Assembly (NCBI RefSeq): GCF_000237925.1
Contig: NW_017386039.1
Location: forward strand, 1 to 64,000
DNA: 64,000 bases
From: Schistosoma mansoni
Taxonomy: Eukaryota; Platyhelminthes; Trematoda; Strigeidida; Schistosomatidae
Direction of reading: 5' to 3'
Positions 25,501-33,099 of the stretch are shown here, piece by piece. Position numbers and translations under genes: made by a program. Below the pieces are notes generated by a model. It saw nothing but the letters and a program-made list of their open reading frames with translations, was not told the origin of the DNA and searched no databases. Each line of letters opens with the position of its first letter. Within the stretch, counting starts at the first letter, position 1.

Positions 25501-28500
25501 CCGGTGGCCTTGGTGGTTTCTTCTATTGTTTATGGAGTGTCATCTGTGGGAAGGTGTGTGTGCTGTTTTGATGTCCGGTGGGTTTAGTGGGGCTGGTCTA
25601 TTCAAGACCTCTCTAAAATGTTCTATTCACCTGTTCTGCTTCTGTTGATCCTAAATAATTAATTTCTCTTTGTTCCTAACTGGTCTCTCTGGTCTACTAT
25701 GTTTCCCTGTAAGCTTCTTGGGTGAATCATATGGTTCTTTCATATTTCCTTCGCTTGTGGCTTTTTCTGTCATCGTTGCCAGGTCGTCTACATATTCCCG
25801 CTTGTCAGCTCGTTTGTTTGCTTCTTAATATTCAGTCAGTGCCTTGACTTTTGTTGACTGAAACCGTCTTGTTTTTCCTTTCTTAAATCTATCCAGGTGG
25901 TGTACAAAGATCTATTCTTTATTTTGGTGCTTATTGAAGTCGAGCAACTCCTAACATATTGAAGCTATTGCTTCCTTAGTTCTGATATGTCGATATAAAA
26001 GGGCGTGTTCACTCCTCTTACTTGATGTAAGGTTTTATGACATCAATCTTATTTCCAGTATAACATTTTGATATTGTTTTCATTCTCAATGTAAGACTTT
26101 ATTCTATGTGACATTGCTTATTTTCAGCGTGACGTTAAATATTGGTTTTATTCTCACTGTGGCATTTCATTCAGTAAGATATTGGTTTTATATTTATCAC
26201 CCAGATCTACCAGTCTCTCATCGCTCCTATTATTTGTCTGTGTCCATGCCGCTTTGTGTTGCAATTGTAATTTATGTTCTTCACCACGACTTTGGCGTTT
26301 AGGTGCACCATAAGGTGTTTTTCTACGCATTTTCTGGGATGAACCTGTGTTACATAAAACCAGCTTTTTTCATCACTTCCTTCGGTGATGAGAGCATCGC
26401 ATTAGATGGCCTTTGTTATTTTTTCGTTGTTTGTTTTAAAAATGCTTTGATCGTCCCGGAACTTTCACATACACGTGCTCAAAGTCTCGTATATAAATAT
26501 CAGGATGATTGAATAGATTAGAGTAATTCATTTGCCTAAAGGCTAGAATAAATCAATTAGGGGTGCTATAATTGTTTGCCTATTTGTCAGAAGGAGCAGA
26601 TTTTCAGTCTTCACCCTAAGTCATCATAACTTTTCTTCGTGAAAACCTTCGTCTCTCTGGGCATAGTTTAAATGGAACAATCTATTTTTTCTGGTTGCCT
26701 TTTTTTACGTGGTGTGGTTTGTTAACTTCACAACCAAGACTCTTTTACCTGGGCTTGGAACCGAAAGTAACCCCTAAAAGGGTTGCAAACGGAGTTTACA
26801 TCAAATCTATAAAATCATTATTCTGCAATTATTTATAATTTATTTCCCGTAATTCACTTGACTGTTTCAGAAACCAGATGGAGAATAAATCTATTTAAAA
26901 TCGAGTTACTTCGTTCAGTTTTGCAGAAGGCATACCAACTCTAACTTGCAAACCATCCTACTTATGTAATTCAAATATTTCTGATAATACTTGAACCAAT
27001 ATTTATTTATTTAAACACATGAATATTGGTACAAAGGGGCACCAGATATATATGCGCCACACAAATCTCATTTGATTTGTGTGAGGGCTGTGATACTTTC
27101 CAGTTGCCAAAATCGAAGCAGGTGGTTTTCTTGGAGGGGGCACACCCTGAGTTTTCGACCTAAATATCTAGTCCACAGGGCAGTGGAGCATCGTGAGGAG
27201 ATGTAGTCCCATGGTAGCCGGTGACTAACAATTGGTTCCTACGCCATTTGTTCGCCCTCAGGATACTGGAATCCATGTGCACCATTGGTTTGGAATGAGG
27301 GTTTTCCAACTCCCCTAGGTGGACTTTCCGTGTCCATCAACCCGGTTAAAGCGCCGTACATTCGCTTTTCGTTCTCTCAGTTTCGTAAACAAGACCTCGC
27401 CACTAGAAGACAGTGAGTGGGACTTCCGTGGCAATGGTTGTTTGCGTGTGGTCATGTGAGAGCATTTCGAGAGGGAGAGCGGACTCTTCCCACTCTCGGC
27501 CGTACCAGGGCATTTGGGGGCCTCCCAAGGGTTGTATGTTAAGACTGTAGATTTATAGCTAACAACTCCACAAATGAGGGGAGTATTTTTAGACCTAAGA
27601 GTAACATTGTTCCACGGTTTTTCTCAAAATGTCTGCATATTGTTCGTATCTAAAACCCATCTTGCCCATTTCTTAAAACATTAGTATTTGTAATGATTTT
27701 CCCTCTCATTTCTGTAGTGAAATGTTTTCATTTTTTGTTATTCCACATAGATGATCATGGATTTAAACACATTTCTACATAAAGCGGTTCCTGATACAAA
27801 GTTAACAATCAAAAAGTATTTAGATGTCAAATTTGAATATTTGGTATGCGAAATTTTACTAATTTTTCTTCAGCTCGTCCTGTACTTTTTTGTACTAAGT
27901 ATCTGACAATGAATTATTTTTAAAATATTTCTTCGTTGTTGAACGTAGGATAGTGTGACTTTTCTACTTAAATTTACTGAATACCATTGACTGATTTCTG
28001 TCTTGAATTCGGCACAAGTATCGGTTAGCTAAGTACATTATTTGTCTTAATTTTACATACAAAAAATAAAAGTCAACTGATAAACATGGGAACCGAAATC
28101 AATAAAAATGGATTAGTTTGTCCAACCGTTCTGCAAATACACAGCTGAACAAGCCTAGTTATAAATAGAAGCCTCATTGATTTCAACAATTTACTTTGTT
28201 ATTAAAATTCCCCAGTACGACCTCAATCATATGTTGTCAATGCCTGTATTTATTATAATTCAAAGGAATTGTGGCGTATCCTTTTTATGTTCTTTAATAT
28301 CTTGAATAGATAGATTGTTCTGTTAGGCGCACTGTTATCTAACAATATTTTTCATACACTGTTTTCTCTCAAAATATCTTTGAACAACTTAATTTACATT
28401 TTGAGTTGGGGTAGTTCTGACTGCTCTTATATGGTTCAGTTTTTTTTCTTACAAATGACCAAAATAAGTTTCGGACGGAAACTAAATAGGCATAAGGGGC

Positions 28501-29988
28501 AGATGACAAGCTGATCCTAATGCAATGGTCACATGGCTGATATAATACTAAAAGTCGATCTTGGCTTCAACTTGTTATTACATTGTCACCATTGTCACAA
28601 GGTATAACCTCCACTTAGAGTTTTCACTCATGATGTTAGTTCATGTCACAACAGTCGTTGAAACTAGCCAACCATAAAATTGTATAATAGTTCACTACCT
28701 ACTGATGAATAGCTTCGAGCTTATTGTCTACAAGTTCTAATAGAAGGCCTTGATGATTCCTTTAGTTAATCGGCTTTGAAGTAAGGACAGACGCCCACAG
28801 ATTATATATGATGATAACGTTTGTACCAAGTGACATTATAAATCGTAGTGTTGTTCAGTTAATATAATTGTGATGTCTCTGTTGTAAAACCTGAGGCAAG
28901 GGTTTGAAGTTCCATTGTGTAATTAATCAAAGGTAGACCTTTTTAAGTAGTCAGAAACTAGATTAAGATAACCTCTGGACATATTTACTTTATAGTTTTC
29001 TGTAATAAAGAAATGCTGAAATAAAATATAACTGACTTGGAGTAGTGGTGTAGTTGTTAAAGTACTTGACTTTCAACCACTTGGTTCTAGATTGTACCCA
29101 CCTATTATGATTTCCACATTCAGGTTACCTCACTAGTCCTCACAAAAAGTTCTCCCAAGTAACCGACAACACAAATATGTACTTGTCAAATTAGTTTAAA
29201 ACGAAAATTGGTATAACTTTCAGTTTACTTCTAAAAAGATTTTCCTCTAAACTGAATGTATTACAATTTTACTTAATATTCTATTTGGATGTATCTCCAA
29301 ATAATCCACTTTAAAATACGGCGTCTCGTTTCTAAAAAAAAGATATCTTTGTCGGAGGTAGAAGTACTAGCTAAAATTCGGTATCATGGAAATCTCAACA
29401 AAGCCCATCATATTACTCTTGGATAATCAATAGGTTTTTACTGGGTATATTCTTCATGATTGACACATCGTTGTTATTTTTTATTTCATTTCCTTTTGTT
29501 TCACCAGTCATATTGCCTTAAAGTAAAGGAAATGGACGATGAAGAGTACGGTTTTGCTATGGTTCAAGAACCACTATATCGTGTAGAAACTGGAAATTAT
29601 GAATATAGACTTGTTTTAAGATGTCGACAGGATGCACGTACACGGTTCGCTAAGATGCGCAATGATGTTTTAGTAAAATTAGAATTGTTGGATAATAAAC
29701 ATGGTAAGTAGTGTATTTATTTTCCCTTTTTAATTACGTCCAACTTCCGATAACTATCCGATTAAATTTTAGTAACAGTGGAAGAATAATTTGGCGTGTA
29801 TACCATTTTCTGGATTCATTAACAAAGTGTAGATAGATTTATCTTTGTTATGGAGACATTTAATCTATAATTCAAGTAACAAGGTTCCTAGGTAGTTGAG
29901 TTAACATTTGTAAATGAAAAATCGTTCCGTGTTACTGTATAAACGGTAGGATCTTAATAAAATCCATTTGAATGGTTATCTAGTTCAA

Positions 29989-30023
<35 letters not shown>

Positions 30024-32792
30024 CACAGTAGTTTTGTGGTGTGTACTACGTATGTCGGTAGACATAAGTAGTATGTAACACCGACCAGAAGTGGTATGCC
30101 TGTCAGCAAAAGGTCCAGAAGATCGAATTGAAGAGAACAGAAATGTAAACAGAGAGTAATTGTAATAACCACAGGAATAAAGGAACGTTAAAGTTTGTAA
30201 GAGACAACTGATAGATGTGCAAATGAAGTATTTAATGTATGGTTTTTGTATTTTACGAAGACATTCTGCAACCTTGTATTAACTGATAAATTGGTCTTCC
30301 CCTCCAAGTATTTGTTCACTACATTTAGTGCCGCTGCAAAAGAAGAGGTGAAGTTCTGCGAACGCCCTTGCGAGGTTGAGAGGGGAGTCGCTAGTTGGGG
30401 CTGTCTTTTTCAGGAGGGTGACGTCCAGTGGTATGTTCGGGCGAGGCGGCACTGGCTGTAGAAGTCGCTGCCAATGGAGAGAAAGAGTGGGACGCCCGGT
30501 CGCCGGGCGGACGTCGGATGTAAATGGCTCGATGGGTCGCCAGAGAGCAGGCACTGGGCGGATATCGGATTTAGATGGCCCGGCAGGCCGATATTGCTAT
30601 GGAAATCAGTTCGTCAGCAAATCCGACATTTTAATGGGGAGTACGGCACAGACTGCGGCAAGTAGTATGTAACACCAATCAGAAGTGGAATGTTTGTCAA
30701 AAGAGGATTGAAATGAAGAGAAGAGAGAAGGAAACAGAAAGGAATTGGAAGAATTATAAAGAATGTAAAGAACAACTGAGAGATGTGCGAATGATGTATT
30801 TGATGTATGATGTTCATATTTTGCTAAACCACTGTGTAATTGTGCATGAATAATAAATTGGTCTTCGCGACCTGAGTGATCGTCTACTACAGTTTTACCC
30901 TTCACTATATAGAACCGTAATTAACACTCAGTGAAAGATGAAGATATTGCTTATCTGTTAAAGCACTTGCCTCTCAATTATTATGTAACAGGTCTGAACC
31001 GCACTCCACTTTCGGTTTAGATAACTGGATAATCTTTACAGTACATGCACAAGTACTGTGATTCAAATCCTGAAGTGTATTAGGTCGTCCTTGGCAATTG
31101 AGTCACACTACCCTACAGCTATTATAGTTCAAAAAACCACCTACCGCTTCCAAACACGTATCGAACTTCTATTGACATCACATATCTTACAAAACTGTCA
31201 TCGCATTATGACAGTCTCTGGGATTAATTTTTGACGGTCCTGTTGGAAATTATTTGGTCGGGAAACGTCGCTTCTATGTTATACTGAACATATAATATTG
31301 AATAAAGCTATTAATAATAATAGTCTAGTAAATAAAATTTTAACATGTTACACTATAATTTGCCCCGTGGTTTATAAATGATCAGTTAGGCTAGTATTAT
31401 GAAGTACTGGTTTCTTCACGTTGTAAATAGTAGGGCGAAATAATTTACGTAACTTTCCAGTTTTAGTTACTATTGCATTTACCGTTTCTCATTCACTTAG
31501 TTACGAAATACGGTATTCATGAATTTCCGTTGAACGGTAGTCTAATACAACTTTATTGACGTCAAGATATTTTTCTACATATTAGAACCATCATCAAGAC
31601 TTCCGTAGTCGGAAATCGTGGTGTTTTTACGTAGTTTTGTACAAACTGGTATATACTGCATTTATTTGAGGTATATCGACTTGGACCGACGCATATATGT
31701 ACCTGGTCCTACGTTGGAGATAACTGACTGATATGCTGCTTTTACAGCGACTAGATATTTGCCGTATGTTATAATCCATTTTGTTTTCGACGGAGATATC
31801 CCTACTTTCAACAGCTGCCTGACAATTGGTAAACGACATCATTCTTATATCGTGATTTGATGTCTGAGCGACCAACACTCCTGATGTAATAAAGAATTTT
31901 ACTAGTACTCTGAAGACTCAAAAGTGGAATTAGATACTGCTTAACATATGATCCAGAACCTAAATCATAGTACGAACCAACTATTGTGTATATGTCATAA
32001 TTTGGATCTGGAACTGAGTGTGATGTTTTACGTGTAGTAATCAGGTTCCCAAGTGTCTAAGAATCTAAACATACTATTAACGTATTTCATGATATCATAA
32101 AATTAAACTTCGTTAGAGATAAACAGCTTTTAGGTTGAGTATTTTGTCGATACGTGCATTCTGAGTAACATACCAAACAACCTAGTAATAATTTTTCGGA
32201 CTACCATGACTTTTTGTACAATGTCTTTGGATCCTTAGAAATATAGTATTCATAGTTTGCCACAGATCTATATAATTAGGTAAGTAAAGTGAGATTATAT
32301 TTCTCATATTTGTTTGAAATTAACCGTTGTCGGCTTTCGTTTTTTTCCGCTTCACCAGTACAAGATATTGTGTTTGAGTTACAACGTTTCATCGATGCTA
32401 TGGCCACCTACCATGATCAGTGTTATGGTGTCATGAAGCAAATTAAAATTTTTCCACTTGAAGTGGATCTGGCTAGAGATGCATTTGCGTACAACCTAGG
32501 GATTTTTAATACAGGCGAAGATGAAGGCGGTGAAGATATCGATGAGGATGTAATCAGTGCTGAGTCAGTTGGAGAAAAATCTGTCAGTAGCAAGTATAAC
32601 CAGTTAACTGACGATGTCAAATTAATAGACTTGGCAGGAATAAATCTCAATAGCCGATATTCTGATAATGAGGGTGATGACGAGGTGTTAGATATGAACA
32701 ACTGGAACTCCTTATCTACTTGGGGTCCTCATACAGGCGACAGTAAGTCGAATAAACAGGATGCTGTTACAGACTTGCTTTGTTTCGACTAG
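10468..32792 (+). CDS. PICK1: PICK1 homologue (PDZ-BAR scaffold protein), complete, nine coding exons
   Basis: PICK1 binds C-terminal tails of receptors and PKC-alpha through a PDZ domain and shapes or senses curved membranes with a BAR domain, acting in vesicle trafficking. Coding exons: 10468-10505, 15084-15324, 17222-17288, 17337-17426, 17472-17588, 22543-22676, 27751-27843, 29508-29703, 32359-32792. They sum to 1410 nt, all junction phases agree, and every intron is GT-AG. Domains: short acidic N-terminus ([14 protein letters not shown]), PDZ about 17-103 with [14 protein letters not shown] and the membrane-binding CPC motif, BAR about 140-360 ([41 protein letters not shown]), then an acidic tail. 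At 469 aa it is longer than human PICK1 (415 aa), mainly at the C-terminus. The introns are loaded with LINEs. I infer a functional gene because no exon is broken. Identity is near certain from family knowledge; the exon ends are read from the sequence. Confidence 0.95.
11450..13275 (+). mobile_element. LINE 3' half (RT with YADD, C-terminal domain, 3' UTR)
   Basis: Frames read in order: linker, RT fingers ([12 protein letters not shown], 11671-11706), the [14 protein letters not shown] region near 11835-11875, [15 protein letters not shown] near 11938-11983, [16 protein letters not shown] near 12030-12077, [19 protein letters not shown] near 12200-12252 and [10 protein letters not shown] near 12323-12352. 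The C-terminal part contains [17 protein letters not shown] and [24 protein letters not shown]. The 3' UTR ends in TTGTGTGGCGC...TACCAATATTTGTGTTTAAATAAA. The YADD catalytic motif is kept, but several in-frame stops (for example TGA right after DIVLL, and TAG/TGA in the C-terminal part) and shifts break the ORF. The 5' half is absent; it lies in PICK1 intron 1. Confidence 0.85.
13152..13179. repeat. (AT)n microsatellite
   Basis: Uninterrupted AT dinucleotide run inside the 3' UTR of the LINE half that ends at 13275. Confidence 0.9.
13276..14797 (-). mobile_element. LINE 5' half (leader plus APE endonuclease), 3' truncated
   Basis: Read on the minus strand, it starts at 14797 with GCCCCCAAATGCCC, has a leader of about 450 nt, then an ORF of 160 codons (14133-13651). 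That ORF carries the start of an APE-type endonuclease: [16 protein letters not shown], a catalytic-Glu motif ([13 protein letters not shown]), and [12 protein letters not shown]. The domain continues past a frame break near 13630 (homologue of [13 protein letters not shown]) to about 13280. It stops before any RT. The leader shares its terminus with copies at 27521 and 50377, so the 5' end is real. The 3' UTR of the neighbouring plus-strand piece appears to belong to the same family. It lies antisense in PICK1 intron 1 and is almost identical to 49218-50377. Confidence 0.85.
15084..15324 (+). CDS. PICK1: PICK1 coding exon 2 (PDZ domain)
   Basis: Acceptor AG at 15082-15083, donor GTAGGT at 15325. 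It encodes [20 protein letters not shown] and on through the PDZ core: ligand-binding loop [13 protein letters not shown] motif ([11 protein letters not shown]), and [25 protein letters not shown]. An ATG at 15088 could be mistaken for the start, but homology places a Gly before it and exon 1 supplies the N-terminus. Confidence 0.92.
15325..17221 (+). other. PICK1 intron 2, nothing recognised
   Basis: About 1.9 kb of AT-rich intron. The only structure I see is an (AT)n run at 17181-17201, close to the 3' splice site. Confidence 0.6.
17222..17588 (+). CDS. PICK1: PICK1 coding exons 3-5 with two micro-introns
   Basis: Exons 17222-17288, 17337-17426 and 17472-17588, separated by introns of 48 bp (17289-17336) and 45 bp (17427-17471). 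They encode the end of the PDZ domain ([20 protein letters not shown]), the linker, and the start of the BAR domain ([14 protein letters not shown], then [20 protein letters not shown] and [16 protein letters not shown]). Codons are rebuilt across both junctions (A|TA Ile; G|AT Asp), matching human PICK1 residue by residue. Confidence 0.9.
17930..18832 (+). mobile_element. Ty3/gypsy-like LTR retrotransposon pol fossil, part 1
   Basis: Short stretches read like the end of an RNase H domain ([19 protein letters not shown]) and the zinc-binding N-terminus of an integrase (a His-His-Cys-Cys arrangement around [10 protein letters not shown] and CHACLVSK). It is clearly broken, with many breaks, and old. 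It lies sense in PICK1 intron 5 and continues after the RTE inserted at 18833. Confidence 0.7.
18818..18832 (+). repeat. Target site duplication, left copy (RTE)
   Basis: TACAGAATTAGTATA, repeated exactly at 21504-21518 on the other side of the RTE copy. A 15-bp duplication fits target-primed insertion. Confidence 0.93.
18833..21503 (+). mobile_element. RTE (SR2-like) LINE, both ends complete, internal deletion
   Basis: It is 2671 bp, from ACTCCGCC to a (GTAA)n tail, flanked by a 15-bp duplication. The ORF probably starts at 19010 ([10 protein letters not shown]). The endonuclease is well kept: [14 protein letters not shown] (catalytic Glu), MGDLNAKVG and ASDHHLV. A 1-bp loss near 20087 shifts the frame, a TGA replaces Gly in [12 protein letters not shown] at 20683-20685, and after NIIQDS (near 21040) the sequence jumps to the [16 protein letters not shown] region. 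About 0.5 kb with the RT palm and catalytic aspartates is lost. The C-terminal region ([15 protein letters not shown] type, [16 protein letters not shown] type) and the tail remain. It cannot reverse transcribe itself. The minus-strand copy at 57583-60248 shares all three lesions. Confidence 0.93.
21504..21518 (+). repeat. Target site duplication, right copy (RTE)
   Basis: Second exact copy of the 15-bp target sequence that flanks the RTE element at its left end. Confidence 0.93.
21504..21620 (+). mobile_element. Ty3/gypsy-like pol fossil, part 2
   Basis: Right of the RTE copy the integrase-like reading resumes ([10 protein letters not shown]), directly continuous with the part before 18833 once the target duplication is counted. 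This shows the LTR fossil was there first and the RTE copy later landed in it. Broken. Confidence 0.65.
21621..22542 (+). other. PICK1 intron 5, 3' part
   Basis: AT-rich, no recognisable element. It ends at the TTAAG acceptor of exon 6. Confidence 0.5.
22543..22676 (+). CDS. PICK1: PICK1 coding exon 6 (BAR)
   Basis: Acceptor AG at 22541-22542, donor GTATGT at 22677. It encodes [20 protein letters not shown], then [20 protein letters not shown] and KKIKP, equivalent to human FGDVFSVIGVREP...FGIRLLKTIKP. Confidence 0.92.
22677..24320 (+). other. PICK1 intron 6, 5' part
   Basis: About 1.6 kb without a gene or element I can recognise. Confidence 0.45.
24325..24475 (+). mobile_element. LINE C-terminal fragment
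   Basis: A short, worn match to the C-terminal domain seen at 51000-51360 and 56480-56990: the KTWHQSMKxLTS region, then LSHIGRCRxxxWGP, then a VTLDDMAKM equivalent of TLNDMAQN. It is in PICK1 intron 6. Confidence 0.55.
24476..25985 (-). mobile_element. RTE LINE fragment, old, both ends missing
   Basis: On the minus strand: linker before the RT ([16 protein letters not shown], near 25970-25920), RT fingers, [10 protein letters not shown] then [10 protein letters not shown] (25090-25028), a degenerate catalytic motif ([11 protein letters not shown] near 24975-24940, Cys for Phe/Tyr), then [17 protein letters not shown] (24740-24690) and the end of the domain near 24500. It has many stops and shifts. 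It keeps the palm region that the recent RTE copies lack, which lets their deletion be sized at about 0.5 kb. Confidence 0.75.
25986..27000 (+). other. PICK1 intron 6, middle part
   Basis: About 1 kb. At 26040-26180 a loose repetition of TTATTTTCA...GTGACATT...ATATTGGTTTTATTCTCA suggests a small decayed tandem repeat. No gene seen. Confidence 0.4.
27001..27521 (-). mobile_element. Short LINE-derived element: LINE leader joined to LINE 3' tail
   Basis: Read on the minus strand from 27521 it starts with the same GCCCCCAAATGCCC terminus as the LINE halves at 14797 and 50377. It follows their leader for about 440 nt to CAGCCCTCACACA, then runs straight into the family 3' end (TTGTGTGGCGCATATATAT...GTACCAATATT) and a TAAATAAA-type tail at 27001. 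No ORF is present. At the joint, 27057-27083, ten-base arms CACACAAATC and GATTTGTGTG form a hairpin. It looks like a non-autonomous element that could use the machinery of the parent LINE. A 125-bp truncated copy lies at 45491-45615. Confidence 0.8.
27751..27843 (+). CDS. PICK1: PICK1 coding exon 7 (BAR)
   Basis: Acceptor CACATAG, donor GTATGC. It encodes [20 protein letters not shown] and [11 protein letters not shown], matching human [31 protein letters not shown]. It is in phase 0 at both ends. Confidence 0.93.
27844..29032 (+). other. PICK1 intron 7, 5' part
   Basis: AT-rich intron without a recognisable gene or repeat. Confidence 0.45.
29033..29105 (+). repeat. tRNA-like repeat head (SINE candidate)
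   Basis: GTAGTGGTGTAGTTG..TTAAAGTACTTGACTTTCAA..CACTTGGTTCTAGATT has the spacing of a decayed tRNA: a D-arm-like box A, an anticodon-like stretch, and a box B-like GGTTCTAGATT. A second, similar head lies at 30925-31005. Confidence 0.4.
29508..29703 (+). CDS. PICK1: PICK1 coding exon 8 (BAR)
   Basis: Acceptor TTTCACCAG, donor GTAAGT at 29704. It encodes [20 protein letters not shown], then [20 protein letters not shown], then [20 protein letters not shown] and LDNKH. This is the most conserved part of the BAR domain. The last G joins TA of exon 9 to give Val. Confidence 0.94.
29990..30022. repeat. (AT)n microsatellite
   Basis: Uninterrupted AT run just before the miniature LTR element in PICK1 intron 8. 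Confidence 0.9.
30035..30891 (+). mobile_element. Miniature LTR retrotransposon-like element (TRIM-like)
   Basis: Two related terminal repeats, about 30035-30323 and 30634-30891, in the same orientation flank a GC-richer interior of about 310 bp. The left repeat begins TGTGGTGTGTACTACG and ends TTCACTACA; the right one ends CTACTACA. GTTT occurs just outside both ends (30031-30034 and 30892-30895) as a possible 4-bp target duplication. A GTGCCGCTGC stretch directly after the left repeat sits where a primer-binding site would be. The interior has no recognisable gag or pol, so it is either a TRIM or an internally deleted relic. The repeats have diverged, so it is not recent. A single copy of the repeat lies at 63161-63460. 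Confidence 0.6.
30925..31005 (+). repeat. tRNA-like repeat head (SINE candidate)
   Basis: TCTGTTAAAGCACTTGCCTC then TCAA and later GGTCTGAACC parallels the head at 29033-29105 (GTTAAAGTACTTGACTTTCAA...GGTTC). It is probably a decayed tRNA-derived SINE head in PICK1 intron 8. Confidence 0.35.
31255..31325 (+). repeat. LINE 3' end with (TAA)n tail
   Basis: ATTGAATAAAGCTATTAATA is nearly the same as the end of the LINE fragment at 45880-45945 (CTGAATAAAGCCATTAATAA). It is a 5'-truncated 3' end of that family. Confidence 0.5.
31655..31735 (+). repeat. LINE 3' end with CTGA-type tail
   Basis: GACTTGGACCGACGCATATA then TGTACCTGGTCCTACGTTGG and GATAACTGACTGA. The same terminus follows the C-terminal domain at 51530-51580 and also appears at 50378-50485, so this is a strongly 5'-truncated copy of that LINE. 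Confidence 0.6.
32359..32792 (+). CDS. PICK1: PICK1 coding exon 9 (BAR end, acidic tail, stop)
   Basis: Acceptor TTCACCAG at 32351-32358. It encodes [20 protein letters not shown], then [20 protein letters not shown] and AFAYNLGIF, which close the BAR domain. An acidic stretch follows ([12 protein letters not shown]), then about 75 residues without a human counterpart, ending [10 protein letters not shown] and TAG. LLCFD fits the clathrin-box consensus. Confidence 0.93.
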
Positions 32793-33089
32793 TTATCGTC
32801 CTGCTTTGCATCATTAGTGTACATATACTATGAATCCTTTTTTTCATAAATATCTTTTGTAGTGATTGTACTGCATTCACTAAAAATGTGATATTTCTGC
32901 TTTGCTAAATTCCATGACTTAATTTCGTTTATTATTCGGTTTTGTTTTTTGTTTACTCTTTGTGGAATAATACCTACTAATAATTATCATACACTTTTCT
33001 TGCTACAGTATGTTTCATGTCTGAGGGGAATGGTTGTGCTACTGCGAATATTTTTCATCTAATATATAGTTGAACTGTTTGTTTATCTT

Positions 33090-33095
33090 AATAAA
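33090..33095 (+). terminator. PICK1 poly(A) signal candidate
   Basis: AATAAA about 300 nt after the PICK1 stop, the first canonical hexamer there. A cleavage site would be expected shortly downstream. Confidence 0.55.
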
Positions 33096-33099
33096 AAGT

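Noticed and set aside
30376-30672. 98-codon ORF as a protein
   Set aside because: It lies in the GC-richer interior of the miniature LTR element, is Arg/Gly-rich and matches nothing; overlapping frames are open too.
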